Origin: Massilia phyllostachyos
GTDB taxonomy: Bacteria > Pseudomonadota > Gammaproteobacteria > Burkholderiales > Burkholderiaceae_D
Direction of reading: 5' to 3'
Assembly: GCF_021044825.1 (NCBI RefSeq)
Contig: NZ_JAJNOC010000003.1
Span: 310,001 to 374,000, forward strand
DNA: 64,000 nucleotides
Shown: piece by piece, positions 16,855 through 25,529 of the stretch
Numbering within the stretch: the first letter of the stretch is position 1
Layout of the letters: the number at the start of each line of letters is the position of its first letter
Translations under genes and position numbers: made by a program
The notes under the pieces: model-generated
What the model was told of the DNA's origin: nothing
The model's input: only the letters and a program-made list of their open reading frames with translations
The model's database searches: none

Positions 16855-17322
16855 ATGCACATCTCAACCGTTACCCTGCCTGAACTGAAGCTTGCCGGAC
16901 TGCCGCTCGTCGGTCCGTCTTTGGCCCTGGAAACGGATATGCCGGAAGTCTGGAGCGACTTCCTGGCACGCGAACAGGAGCTGGGAGAAAGCAAGGACCT
17001 GCATTACGGCGTCAGCCTGCACGACAAGGACGGCATGCGCGTCGAATGCGTGGCCACCGAAGTCGCCGACCTGAACAACCTGCCGCCCGGGATGATCGGG
17101 ATCCGCATCCCCGAGCGCCGCTACGCCATGCTGACCCACCGCGGGCCGATGGCGCGCGTCCAGGCCACCTACCTCACCGGCTACGCCGCCATCGAGCAGC
17201 TGGGCATGGTGCAGGACGAGGAGGGCTGGCGCCTGGAGCGCTACGACCGCCGCTACACGCCTACCCTGCACGATGGCGCGCGGCCGGACAATGCCTACGA
17301 CATCTTGATCCCGCTGTTGTAA
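16855..17322 (+). CDS. GyrI-like / AraC effector-binding domain protein
   Basis: A 155-residue stand-alone effector-binding (SRPBCC-like, GyrI-like) domain. It starts with strands typical of the fold (LPELKLAGLPLVGPSLA), has the central YGVSLHD segment and a C-terminal WRLERYDRRYTP strand followed by ILIPL, where family members carry the conserved Glu/Tyr ligand residues. There is no DNA-binding domain. Such proteins bind small hydrophobic or cationic compounds, and some protect DNA gyrase. It appears monocistronic; the hairpin after the gene (17334-17354, 9-bp arms around CAA) lacks a T-run. Confidence 0.75.
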   Translation: MHISTVTLPELKLAGLPLVGPSLALETDMPEVWSDFLAREQELGESKDLHYGVSLHDKDGMRVECVATEVADLNNLPPGMIGIRIPERRYAMLTHRGPMARVQATYLTGYAAIEQLGMVQDEEGWRLERYDRRYTPTLHDGARPDNAYDILIPLL

Positions 17323-17574
17323 GCGGTTTGAAGCGCTGCGCGCAACGCGCAGCGTGATTGAATTGGTGCCGGTATATTTCCCGACCGCCGGCGCCGGTAG
17401 GGCGGCTTGCGCCGCCAGCGTCCCTTCCCAAGGAGCCATTGCATTCTGACCGGCAAATGTGACCGGCGTTTGACAGAATATGGCGTGCGCGCGGGGATTT
17501 GCAGCGTCAATATTCCTGCTGGCAATAAAAGAGCCGATAATGCCTGCTTCCCTTGAAGCCACACGGAGCAGGCA

Positions 17575-19230
17575 GTGCAACCTTCCCAAGATACTTCCGC
17601 CACCCAACCCGAAGACCCGGCGCGCCGCCGCGTGATGCAGGCCGCGGCCGCTGGCCTGTCGCTGGCCGTGCCCGGCCTGGCCGACGCCGCGCCGGCCAAG
17701 CCCGCCGCAGCGCCCAAGGCCGGTTCGCTGGACGCCAAGCTGCGCGCCCACGTGAAGAACGTGGTCGTGATCTACCTGGAAAACCGCAGCTTCAACAACC
17801 TGTTCGCCGACTTCCCCGGCCTGGCCGCACCGCTCTCCAGCCTGCCGCCGCAGGCTTACCAGCAAAAGGATCGCGACGGCTCGGTGCTCCCGAGCCTGCC
17901 GAAGATCTGGGGCGGCATGGTGCCGGGCCGCCAGAACCTGGGCGGCAAGGACTACATCATCAAGGAAGACGAGATCCAGGGCTTGCCGAATGCGCCGTGG
18001 AAACTGCGCGATGCAGAGGGCAAGCCGCTGCCGGAAGGGATCATCACGCGCGACCTGACCCACCAGTTCTATCACAACCAGATGCAGATCAACGGCGGCC
18101 GCAACGACGGCTTCGTGGCCTGGGGCGACTCCGGCGCGCTGGTGATGGGGCATTACGGCGAGACCAGCAAGAACCTGGGCCTGTGGCAGATCGCGCGCGA
18201 ATTCACGCTGTGCGACAACTTCTTCATGGCGGCCTTCGGCGGCTCCTACCTGAACCACCAGTTCCTGATCAGCGGTCGCACCCCCGAGTATTTCAACGCG
18301 GCCTCGACGCCGGCGAAATCGAAGATCGCGGTGCTGGCCGACGGCCCCACCGGCACCCGCCTGGCGCTGGAGCCAGGTTCGCCCAGGTCGGCGCTGGAAG
18401 GCAAGCCGAAGTACGTGCACAACGGCGCGATGACGCCGGACGGCTACGCGGTCAACACCATGGCGCCGCCCTACCAGCCGACCTGGGTCAAGCCGGCGCC
18501 GGGCGGCGACCCGCTGCTGGCCGACCCGCAGGACCCGTCGACCCTGCCGCCGCAAACCTACAAGACCATCGGCGACCTGCTATCCGAAAAGGACGTGAGC
18601 TGGGCCTGGTACGGCGGCGGCTGGCAAGCCGCGCTGGACGGCCGCGGCGACGGCAGCCGGCCGAATTTCCAGTACCACCACCAGCCCTTCAATTACTTCA
18701 AGCAGTTCGCCCCCGGCACCAGGGCGCGCACCGAACACCTGCGCGACGGCGGCCTGGGCGACAGTCCGATCTCGAACCGCTTCATCGCCGACGCGGTGGC
18801 CGGCAAGCTGCCCGCGGTCAGTTTCTACAAGCCGCAGGGCAACCTCAACCTGCACGCCGGCTACTCGGACATCGAATCGGGCGACGCCCACGTGGCCAAT
18901 GTGATCGAGCACCTGAAGAAATCGCCGCAATGGAAGGACATGGTGGTGGTGATCACGTTTGATGAGAACGGCGGCTGGTGGGACCACGTGGCGCCGCCCA
19001 AGGGCGACCGCTGGGGCCCGGGCTCGCGCATCCCGGCAATCATCGTCTCGCCGCACGCCAAGCGCGGCGCGGTCGACCACAACTTCTACGACACCACCTC
19101 GATCCTGCGCTTCATCACGCGCCTGCACGGCCTGCCGCTGCTGGAAGGCCTGGCGGCCCGCAACGCCGCTTTCGAAGCGCGCGGCGCACGCGGGCCGGGC
19201 GATCTGACCGCCGCCCTGCGCTTCCGCTGA
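17575..19230 (+). CDS. Tat-exported phosphoesterase (phospholipase C / acid phosphatase type)
   Basis: A 551-residue alkaline-phosphatase-superfamily hydrolase. The N-terminus carries a twin-arginine-like signal (ARRRVMQAAAAGLSLAVPG then ADAAPA), so it is probably exported folded. The metal-binding signature IYLENRSFNNLF is near residues 65-76. Further conserved blocks are QMQINGGRNDGFVAWGDSG, FDENGGWWDHVAPPKGDRW and the metal-ligand region AVDHNFYDTTSILRFI near the end. It resembles AcpA-like acid phosphatases and phosphatidylcholine-type phospholipases C, and sequence alone does not decide between them. The start is a GTG with GGAG upstream at 17565-17568; no ATG fits the signal peptide. 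A terminator follows at 19250. Confidence 0.87.
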   Translation: MQPSQDTSATQPEDPARRRVMQAAAAGLSLAVPGLADAAPAKPAAAPKAGSLDAKLRAHVKNVVVIYLENRSFNNLFADFPGLAAPLSSLPPQAYQQKDRDGSVLPSLPKIWGGMVPGRQNLGGKDYIIKEDEIQGLPNAPWKLRDAEGKPLPEGIITRDLTHQFYHNQMQINGGRNDGFVAWGDSGALVMGHYGETSKNLGLWQIAREFTLCDNFFMAAFGGSYLNHQFLISGRTPEYFNAASTPAKSKIAVLADGPTGTRLALEPGSPRSALEGKPKYVHNGAMTPDGYAVNTMAPPYQPTWVKPAPGGDPLLADPQDPSTLPPQTYKTIGDLLSEKDVSWAWYGGGWQAALDGRGDGSRPNFQYHHQPFNYFKQFAPGTRARTEHLRDGGLGDSPISNRFIADAVAGKLPAVSFYKPQGNLNLHAGYSDIESGDAHVANVIEHLKKSPQWKDMVVVITFDENGGWWDHVAPPKGDRWGPGSRIPAIIVSPHAKRGAVDHNFYDTTSILRFITRLHGLPLLEGLAARNAAFEARGARGPGDLTAALRFR

Positions 19231-19249
19231 ACGGAAGAACTTCCCTGGG

Positions 19250-19276
19250 AGGCCAGTCCGCGGACTGGCCTTTTTT
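19250..19276 (+). terminator. rho-independent terminator of the phosphoesterase gene
   Basis: A perfect inverted repeat (AGGCCAGTCCG at 19250-19260 and its complement to 19271) ends in a run of six T (19271-19276), 20 bases after the stop codon. Confidence 0.88.
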
Positions 19277-19442
19277 ACGTCTGCGCATATCGAAAGTTGC
19301 TATACGGCTAACGTGCGCTGTCCCGCAAGGCGCGGCGATACACTCGACCACGCTCGACATGACGCGATGTCAGACAGGACAGGTGACGGCGCGTGGCATT
19401 GCCGAAGCGGCCGCCCCATACCATTCCAACAGGAGAAAAACC

Positions 19443-20150
19443 ATGCAGAACAACCAGATCAAGAAACTGCTCGCGGTGAGCGCGTTTGCCGCCATGTTCA
19501 GCGCCTTCGGCGCCCAGGCCCAGACCGCCCAGTCGATGACGAACCAGAGCGCCACCAGCACCCAGAACATGACCGGCAAGACCGCCGCCGACGGCACCGT
19601 CAACAACACCAGCAGCCAGGGCATGGAAGACCGCAGCGCCCAGACCTCGGGCGCATCGGGCGCTAGCGGCCAGACCGGCTCTGGCATGGCCAAGGTGAGC
19701 GCGGCCGACAAGAAGGCGATCATGGACATGGCAATGGCCAATATGGCCGAGGTCGAGACCGGCAAGCTGGCCCTGAGCAAGAGCCAGAACGCCGAAGTGA
19801 AAGCCTTCGCCCAGCAGATGGTCGACGACCACGGCAAGGCCCTGGCCGACCTGCAGCCGCTGGCGCAGTCGAAGGGCGTGACCCTGCCGACCGAACTGGA
19901 CGCCAAGCACAAGGCCATGTCGGCCAAGCTGGAAAAACTCAATGGCGACGCCTTCGACAAGGAATACATGAAGATGGCCGGCCTGAAGGACCACAAGGAC
20001 ACCCACGCCAAGCTGCAGAAGATCAGCAAGAGCGCCAAGGACGGCGACGTGAAGGCCGCGGCCGACAAGACCCTGCCGGTGGTCGAGCAGCACCTGAAGG
20101 CCGCGCAGCAGATGTCGTCGGCGAAGTCGGGCACCACTTCCGGCAAATAA
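19443..20150 (+). CDS. DUF4142 exported protein, copy 1
   Basis: A 235-residue protein with a signal peptide (residues 1-28, ending AFGAQAQ), a Ser/Thr/Asn/Gln-rich linker (about 29-82) and a C-terminal DUF4142 ferritin-like four-helix domain (ADKKAIMDMAMANMAEVETG, MVDDHGKALADL, EYMKMAGLKDHKDTHAKL). His, Asp and Glu residues recur in the helices as in ferritin-like proteins, although metal binding is unproven. AGGAG stands 9 bases before ATG 19443. It is the upstream member of a tandem pair with the gene at 20261. Family members are often stress-induced outer-envelope proteins (general knowledge); the function is open. Confidence 0.82.
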   Translation: MQNNQIKKLLAVSAFAAMFSAFGAQAQTAQSMTNQSATSTQNMTGKTAADGTVNNTSSQGMEDRSAQTSGASGASGQTGSGMAKVSAADKKAIMDMAMANMAEVETGKLALSKSQNAEVKAFAQQMVDDHGKALADLQPLAQSKGVTLPTELDAKHKAMSAKLEKLNGDAFDKEYMKMAGLKDHKDTHAKLQKISKSAKDGDVKAAADKTLPVVEQHLKAAQQMSSAKSGTTSGK

Positions 20151-20180
20151 GCCCCGGTTCGACTGAACCAGCAGCAAGGC

Positions 20181-20214
20181 GTGCGCCGGCGGGAGTCGCG
20201 TCCCGCCGGCGCAC
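20181..20214 (+). terminator. strong hairpin between the two DUF4142 genes
   Basis: A perfect 14-bp inverted repeat (20181-20194 and 20201-20214) with the 6-base loop GTCGCG, no T-run. It starts 30 bases after the first DUF4142 stop. It may attenuate or stabilise the transcript, leaving the two paralogues differently expressed; a true terminator is less certain because there is no U tract. Confidence 0.5.
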
Positions 20215-20260
20215 ATGCGTTTCCGGCACAGCCGTTTGAGTACAGATAAGGGAGAAACCT

Positions 20261-20941
20261 ATGCAGCAACAACACCGCAAACAATCGCTGCGCACGGCAT
20301 TGCCGGCCGTCCTGATGGCCGCCGTCTTTGCCGCCGCGCCGGCCCATGCCGACAAGGGCCAGGCGGCTACGCCCGCCGCCACCCCGGGCGCCGCGCCCGC
20401 CGGCAAGGCGGCGCCGGCCAAGCTGGACCGGGCCGACCGCAAGGCGCTCGAAGACCTGGCGGAATCGAACCTGGCCGAGATCGCGGCCGCGCGCCTGGCC
20501 CTGGAGAAGAGCCAGAACGCCCAGGTGCGCGCCTACGCCCAGCGCATGATCGACGAGCACACCAAGGCCCACGCCGAGGTGCGCGCCCTGGCCCAGACCA
20601 AGGGCGTCGAGCTGCCGGCCGAGCCGAACCTCACCCACAAGGCCAAGAGCAAGATGCTGGAGGCGCTCAGCGGCGACATCTTCGACCGCACCTACATCAA
20701 GCAGTCGGGCCGGCGCGACCACCGCGCCACCCACGAGAAGCTGAAGTCGAACATGGACAAGCTGAAGGATCCGGAAGTCACGGCCCTGGTCACCAAGATG
20801 CGCCCGATCGTCGAGCAGCATCTGCTGGCCGCCGACGAGATGATCGCCAAGACCGCGCGCAGCGCCACCGGCACCGCCGGCACGCCGGGCAACGACACCA
20901 GCACCGCCACCGGCAAGGAACCGACGCCGATGAAGAAGTAA
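20261..20941 (+). CDS. DUF4142 exported protein, copy 2
   Basis: A 226-residue paralogue of the preceding protein. It has a signal peptide ending ...AAAPAHA (about residue 28), an Ala/Pro-rich linker and the DUF4142 helical domain (ADRKALEDLAESNLAEIAAA, RMIDEHTKAHAEV, YIKQSGRRDHRATHEKL, IVEQHLLAADEMI). The two domains align along their whole length (for example LALSKSQNAEVKAFAQQMVD with LALEKSQNAQVRAYAQRMID), so they arose by tandem duplication; linkers and tails differ. A GGGAGAAA ribosome site precedes ATG 20261. The 3' end is 28 bases from the convergent PaiB-like gene. Confidence 0.82.
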   Translation: MQQQHRKQSLRTALPAVLMAAVFAAAPAHADKGQAATPAATPGAAPAGKAAPAKLDRADRKALEDLAESNLAEIAAARLALEKSQNAQVRAYAQRMIDEHTKAHAEVRALAQTKGVELPAEPNLTHKAKSKMLEALSGDIFDRTYIKQSGRRDHRATHEKLKSNMDKLKDPEVTALVTKMRPIVEQHLLAADEMIAKTARSATGTAGTPGNDTSTATGKEPTPMKK

Positions 20942-20969
20942 TGCTGCACTGCCGGCGAGGGCGCTCGCC

Positions 20970-21500
20970 TCAGGCCGAGGGAGCGCCTTTCCATTTGCCG
21001 TCGATGCGGTCGATGGGAATCTCGATCCCGACGATGGCCCTCAGCATGCCGTCGATGTAGCTGGCCGGCGCATCGTCCACCGACCAGGGCTGCGCTTGCG
21101 CCGCTTCATGATGCGCGGTCTGGCCGCGCAGGAAGTCCAGCAGCCAGGCCGGATCCTCGATCGCGCGCAGCACCCCGCGCGCATGCACCACTGAATAATC
21201 CCAGGTCGGCACCACGCGCCCGCCAGTCTCCGCCTTTTCTTGCGCATCCGGCGGCACGTAGGATGCCCGCCCGCGAAACACTACCAGCACTTCCTGCCCG
21301 GCCCGACGCCACAGCGGATTGGCGCGCGCCACGTGGGCCCGCAGCAGGCCATGTTCGCCGCCGGCGACGAACTCGAAGGGAATGTGGTCGGCAACCGGCA
21401 GGCCTTGGTCGAGCGTCACCAGCATGCCGAGGGCGTGGCGCTCGACCAGTGCGCGCATGGCCTGCGGGTCGGATTGGCGATGGCGGGCCGGCAGGTACAT
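20970..21500 (-). CDS. PaiB-like FMN-binding protein, C-terminally short
   Basis: A 176-residue protein of the FMN-binding negative regulator family (Bacillus PaiB). It begins MYLPARHRQSDPQAMRALV and carries GLPVADHIPFEF, RANPLWR, VVFRGRASYVPP and VPTWDYSVVHARG as in the family. It ends abruptly after EIPIDRIDGKWK; the usual tail of about 25-30 residues (typically continuing SQN) is missing, so this copy may be impaired. GGAGG lies 7 bases before its ATG. The start overlaps the stop of the upstream 54-codon OsmC remnant (TGATG), implying coupled translation. The divergent neighbour is a MocR regulator, a common partner. Confidence 0.8.
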   Translation of the reverse strand: MYLPARHRQSDPQAMRALVERHALGMLVTLDQGLPVADHIPFEFVAGGEHGLLRAHVARANPLWRRAGQEVLVVFRGRASYVPPDAQEKAETGGRVVPTWDYSVVHARGVLRAIEDPAWLLDFLRGQTAHHEAAQAQPWSVDDAPASYIDGMLRAIVGIEIPIDRIDGKWKGAPSA

Positions 21501-21664
21501 CAGCGCGCCTCCATGACGACGATGTCCGTCCTCAAGGACGGCGAGGATGCCGCCGCTACGTGCCGCCCGCCGTCGAAGCGCCAGGCGTGGGCGCGGCTGT
21601 AGCGTCCGTCGAGGAAAGGTTGGCCATCGCGCTGCCACGCCACCCGGGCTTCGAACCGTTTCAT
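21500..21664 (-). pseudogene. N-terminal remnant of an OsmC-family protein
   Basis: A 54-codon reading frame with a good ribosome site (AGGAGG, 4 bases before the ATG). Its first 43 residues match the N-terminus of OsmC/Ohr-like peroxidase-fold proteins: FEARVAWQRDGQPFLDGRY, then SRAHAWRFDGG and AASSPS. The rest of the about 150-residue family, including both redox Cys, is absent, and the tail LRTDIVVMEAR is unrelated. The stop overlaps the PaiB start. It is a deletion remnant that still keeps its translation signals, so it may now act only as a leader that delivers ribosomes to paiB. Confidence 0.65.
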
Positions 21665-21751
21665 GCATCCTCCTGTTGAAAGAGCCATCATCTTAGGCAC
21701 TGCATTGGCTTGCCTATAGGTCCAATCCGGGCGAAGATGGGCGTACCAATC

Positions 21752-23221
21752 ATGCTCGATCACGACCTCATCGCCGCCATTCCGCTGGACCGTTCCGGCA
21801 GCACGCCGCTGTTTCGCCAGCTGTATGCGCGCCTGAAGGACGCCATCTTGCAAGGCGCACTCGTCCCCGGCGCGCGCCTGCCGGCCACACGCGAGCTGGC
21901 GCGGCAACTGCGCGTCTCGCGCCAGACCGTGCTGGGCGCCTACGAGCAGCTCACCGCCGAGGGTTATCTGCGCGGCGGAGTAGGGCAGGGCACTTTCGTC
22001 GACACCGCCCTGCCCGCGGCGAAGGCGGCGGCTGGCGGGGACACGCGCGCCCCGCGGCCGTTGCCGCCGCGCGGCCAGGCGATGGCCTCGAGCATGGCGC
22101 GCGTGCGCCACCACGCCGGCCCCTTGCGCAGCTTCCGCATCAGCATGCCGGGCCTCGACCTGTTCCCTTTCGAGACCTGGCGCAAGATCGAAGCCCATCA
22201 CTGGCGCCGCCGCGAACTGCCGCTCGGCTACGGCGCGGCGGCGGGCTACGAGCCGCTGCGCGAGATGCTGTGCGCCTACCTGAACGCCTCGCGCGGAGTG
22301 CGCTGCACGCCGCAGCAGATCATCGTCACTACCGGCTCGCAGCAAGCCTTGTATCTGCTGGCCCAGCTGCTGCTGGCGCCGGGCGAGGGCGTCTGGCTCG
22401 AGTCGCCCGGCTACCAGGGCGCGGCCGCACCCTTCGAAGTGGCGGGCGCGCGCATCTGTCCGGTGCCGGTCGACGGCGAGGGCATGGACGTGGCCTATGC
22501 CGCGCGCCGGTATCCGGACGCCGCCATGGTCTTTGCCACGCCCTCGCACCAGCTGCCGCTGGGCGTGACCATGAGCCTGGCGCGCCGCCTCGACCTGCTG
22601 CGCTGGGCCGAAGCGAACCGCGCCTGGATCGTCGAGGACGATTACGACAGCGAGTACCGCTACACCGGCCCGCCGCTGGCCTCGCTGCAAAGCCTGGACC
22701 GAAGCGCATGCGTGATCTACGTCGGCACCCTCTCGAAGGTGCTGTTCCCCGGCCTGCGCCTGGGCTATGTGGTGGCCCCTCCCAGCCTGGTCGAGCCGCT
22801 GCGCCAGGCCAAGGCCGTGGTCGACCGCCACAGCCCGGTCGTGCCGCAGGCGGTGCTGGCCGACTTCATCCGCCAGGGCCACTTCGCGCGCCACATCCGG
22901 CGCACCCGCGAGGCGTATGCGGAGCGCCGCGCCGTCATGCTCGAAGCGCTCGCGAGCCGCTTTGACGGCATGCTGCGCGCCGGTCCGACCGACACGGGGC
23001 TGGACGTCTGCGTGCACCTCACCGGGCCGCTGGACGAGGCGCAGGCGGCCAGGCGCGCCGAAGAAGCCGGCGTCGACGTGCGCCCCTTGTCCTATTTCGC
23101 GCATCCGGTGGCCGGTCCCGCATGCGCGGCGCCGCCCGGCCTGCTGCTCGGCTTTTCGGCCTTCACGCCGGAGCAGATCCGCGCCGGCGCCGCGCGTCTG
23201 GAGGAAGCCCTGCTACGCTAA
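21752..23221 (+). CDS. MocR/PdxR family transcriptional regulator (GntR HTH + aminotransferase)
   Basis: A 489-residue regulator. Residues 10-80 form a GntR-type winged helix (TPLFRQLYARLKDAILQGAL, LPATRELARQLRVSRQTVLG). After a linker, residues 120-489 form a class I aminotransferase-fold domain with the PLP Lys in YVGTLSKVLFPGLRLGYV and Asp in IVEDDYDSEYRY. Such proteins sense PLP or PLP adducts. An in-frame ATG at 21737 is an alternative start. It is divergent from the OsmC remnant and paiB-like gene, with 87 bases between the starts; the TATAGGTCCAAT stretch at 21714-21725 resembles sites near MocR genes, so it probably controls that side. The PLP-linked ligand is unknown. Confidence 0.88.
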   Translation: MLDHDLIAAIPLDRSGSTPLFRQLYARLKDAILQGALVPGARLPATRELARQLRVSRQTVLGAYEQLTAEGYLRGGVGQGTFVDTALPAAKAAAGGDTRAPRPLPPRGQAMASSMARVRHHAGPLRSFRISMPGLDLFPFETWRKIEAHHWRRRELPLGYGAAAGYEPLREMLCAYLNASRGVRCTPQQIIVTTGSQQALYLLAQLLLAPGEGVWLESPGYQGAAAPFEVAGARICPVPVDGEGMDVAYAARRYPDAAMVFATPSHQLPLGVTMSLARRLDLLRWAEANRAWIVEDDYDSEYRYTGPPLASLQSLDRSACVIYVGTLSKVLFPGLRLGYVVAPPSLVEPLRQAKAVVDRHSPVVPQAVLADFIRQGHFARHIRRTREAYAERRAVMLEALASRFDGMLRAGPTDTGLDVCVHLTGPLDEAQAARRAEEAGVDVRPLSYFAHPVAGPACAAPPGLLLGFSAFTPEQIRAGAARLEEALLR

Positions 23222-23268
23222 CTGCTTTGACGCGCTCATCCATTGTCGATACCATCGTCCGGCACAGT

Positions 23269-23284
23269 TTGGAAACGTTGCCAA
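23269..23284. promoter_or_regulatory. LacI-type operator candidate
   Basis: A 16-bp near-perfect palindrome, TTGGAAACGTTGCCAA, with one mismatched pair and a central CG, as in LacI/GalR family operators. It lies 17 bases before the glycoside hydrolase start, where a bound repressor would block transcription or promoter clearance. No lacI-type gene is in the window, so the regulator would act from elsewhere. Confidence 0.5.
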
Positions 23285-23301
23285 CATTCGAGGAGACGAT
23301 G

Positions 23302-25200
23302 ATGAAATACGCTTTCGCCCGGCTGCTGCTGGGCTTTACCCTGCTGCTGTCCTGGGCTGCTGCGAGCGGCCAGGAGGCGCGGCCCGGCGACGTCCAGCTG
23401 GCCGGCCAGCCCGCCGCCGGCGCCCGCGCCGATGCGGCGATGGCGCCCGTGCAGAACATTTACGGCCGCAGCCACCTGAGCCTGAACGGACGCTGGTCCT
23501 ACATCATCGACCCCTACGAGAACGGTTTCTACGACTACCGCCGCCAGGCCTTCGACGCATCGAAAAGCGGCAAGGGCGGCTTCTACGACGATCGCAAGCC
23601 GAAGGACAAGGGCGACTGGGTCGAATACGACTTCGACCGCGCCCCGACCATGAAGGTGCCGGGCGACTGGAACTCGCAGGCGGAGAAGCTGCAACTGTAC
23701 GAGGGCACGGTGTGGCTGCGCCAGCTCTTCGAGGCGGATCCGAAGCCGGGCCGCCGCTACGTGCTCTACTTCGGCGCCGTCAACTACGAAGCCCACGTCT
23801 ACCTGAACGGGAAGAAGCTCGGGATGCACAGGGGAGGCTTCACGCCCTTCCAGTTCGACGCCACCGCCGCCTTGAAGAAGGGCCGCAACGTGGTCGTGGT
23901 CAAGGCCGACAACACGCGCCACCAGGACGCCATCCCGACCGTGAACACCGACTGGTGGAACTACGGCGGCATCACGCGCGACGTGCTGCTGGCCGAGCTG
24001 CCGGCGACCTGGATCGCCGACTACAAGCTGCAGCTGGCGAAGGGCGACGCGCGCCGCCTGCAGGGCTTCGTGCAGATGGCCGGTGCGTCGCCCGCGCAGA
24101 AGGTGACCGTATCGATTCCGGAAGCCGGCGTGACGTTCGCCGTGCAGCCCGACGCCAAGGGCCGCGCCGTCATCGACGTGCCGGTCAAGCCGCTGGTGTA
24201 CTGGTCGCCGCAGCAGCCCAAGCTCTATGCGGTGGAGTTCAGCGGAGGCGGCGACAAGGTGCTCGATCGCATCGGTTTTCGCACCATCGAGACGCGCGGC
24301 CAGGACATCCTCCTGAACGGCAAGCCGGTGTTCCTGCGCGGGATCTCGCTGCACGAGGAGAACCCGCTGATCCCGGGCCGCCTGCGCGGCCAGGGCGACA
24401 TGCGCATGCTGCTCCAATGGGCCAGGGAGTTGAACTGCAATTTCGTGCGCCTGGCCCACTATCCGCACAGCGAGGAGATGACGCGCCTGGCCGACGAGAT
24501 GGGCCTGATGGTGTGGGCCGAAGTGCCGGTCTACTGGACCATCTCGTGGACCAATCCGGACACGCTGCGTGAAGCCGGCCGCCAGCTGACCGACATGATC
24601 GAGCGTGACCGCAACCGCGCCAGCGTGGTGGTGTGGTCGGTCGGGAACGAGACCCCGATCGGAGAAGCGCGCAACGCCTTCATGGGCAGCCTGGTGCGCA
24701 CCGCGCGCGGGCTCGACGACACCCGCCTGGTGGCCGCCGCGCTGGAGATCCACCGCAGGGGCCGCGACATCACCATCGAAGACCCGCTGGCCCAGCTGAT
24801 CGACCTGGCCAGCTTCAACGAGTACGCCGGCTGGTACTGGGCCAGCAATGCCGAGATGCTCGACTTCCGCTTCGACATCCGGCTCGACAAACCGGTGGTG
24901 GTCACCGAGTTCGGCGCCGACGCCCTGGGCGGCTACCACGCGGACGCCGACACGCGCTGGAGCGAGGAGTACCAGGACCGGCTCTACCAGAACCAGTTCC
25001 GGATGCTGTCCGGGATCCCCGGCCTGCGCGGCATGACGCCCTGGGTGCTGGCCGATTTCCGCTCGCCGCGGCGCCAGCATCCTTACTTCCAGGACTTCTG
25101 GAACCGCAAGGGTTTGATCTCCGACGACGGCAAGAAGAAGGAGGCGTTCTGGACCCTCAAGAAGCATTACGACGAGGTGGAAAAACGCTACGGACCGTGA
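23302..25200 (+). CDS. exported glycoside hydrolase family 2 (beta-glucuronidase/galactosidase-like)
   Basis: A 632-residue secreted or periplasmic glycosidase. The signal peptide covers residues 1-23. A sugar-binding jelly-roll domain follows (SLNGRWSYIIDPY; YEAHVYLNGKKLGMHRGGF; DWWNYGGITRDVLL), then an Ig-like domain and a TIM barrel. The acid/base Glu is in VVWSVGNETP and the nucleophile Glu in VVVTEFGADALGGYH, so the enzyme should be active. TEFGAD resembles beta-glucuronidases more than LacZ; the sugar is not certain. Two ATGs stand in tandem (23299, 23302); 23302 is preferred because AGGAG lies 6 bases upstream. A LacI-type operator precedes it and a terminator follows. Confidence 0.85.
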   Translation: MKYAFARLLLGFTLLLSWAAASGQEARPGDVQLAGQPAAGARADAAMAPVQNIYGRSHLSLNGRWSYIIDPYENGFYDYRRQAFDASKSGKGGFYDDRKPKDKGDWVEYDFDRAPTMKVPGDWNSQAEKLQLYEGTVWLRQLFEADPKPGRRYVLYFGAVNYEAHVYLNGKKLGMHRGGFTPFQFDATAALKKGRNVVVVKADNTRHQDAIPTVNTDWWNYGGITRDVLLAELPATWIADYKLQLAKGDARRLQGFVQMAGASPAQKVTVSIPEAGVTFAVQPDAKGRAVIDVPVKPLVYWSPQQPKLYAVEFSGGGDKVLDRIGFRTIETRGQDILLNGKPVFLRGISLHEENPLIPGRLRGQGDMRMLLQWARELNCNFVRLAHYPHSEEMTRLADEMGLMVWAEVPVYWTISWTNPDTLREAGRQLTDMIERDRNRASVVVWSVGNETPIGEARNAFMGSLVRTARGLDDTRLVAAALEIHRRGRDITIEDPLAQLIDLASFNEYAGWYWASNAEMLDFRFDIRLDKPVVVTEFGADALGGYHADADTRWSEEYQDRLYQNQFRMLSGIPGLRGMTPWVLADFRSPRRQHPYFQDFWNRKGLISDDGKKKEAFWTLKKHYDEVEKRYGP

Positions 25201-25240
25201 GGCTCTGCCTCCACATTCGCGTCGCATTTTCGTAACAATC

Positions 25241-25278
25241 ATTGCCCGGATGGCTACGTCATCCGGGCAATACTTTTT
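25241..25278 (+). terminator. rho-independent terminator after the glycoside hydrolase gene
   Basis: A perfect 12-bp inverted repeat (ATTGCCCGGATG at 25241-25252, complement 25260-25271) with a 7-base loop is followed by TTTTT at 25274-25278. It insulates the glycosidase gene from the T6SS locus. Confidence 0.85.
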
Positions 25279-25529
25279 GGGGGGAAGCGCTGTCTATCGG
25301 AGGGGCGTATTGATTTTGGATAGACTTTCGAAGTAAAAAAGTCAAGACATTGACATTGATTTAGATAAAAAAAATAAAACAGTTTTCACTAACTTTGTGT
25401 CGTGCAATTGGTTTATAGTGCGCACAAACCAAGGGGAAATATCCTCTAACGATAACCATAAAAACGGTGTCGCACGGCTGGAGACGGCTAGCAGCGGCGC
25501 CGAATCCAAAACTAAAAACACGCGCAATC
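25279..25529 (+). promoter_or_regulatory. AT-rich promoter region of the T6SS locus
   Basis: The 250 bases before tssA contain the most AT-rich stretch of this half of the window (about 25320-25420, with runs such as GATAAAAAAAATAAAA). A TATAGT at 25414-25419 is a possible -10, but no matching -35 is clear. AT-rich T6SS promoters are often bound by H-NS-type silencers (established for other species; inferred here). No gene is seen in this gap. Confidence 0.5.

Noticed and set aside
17334..17354. A terminator after the GyrI-like gene (9-bp hairpin around CAA)
   Set aside because: No T-run follows; it is mentioned only with the gene.
21500..23104. A 534-codon minus-strand frame covering the MocR gene
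   Set aside because: Only its last 54 codons (the OsmC remnant) have family similarity and a ribosome site; the rest is antisense to the MocR regulator.
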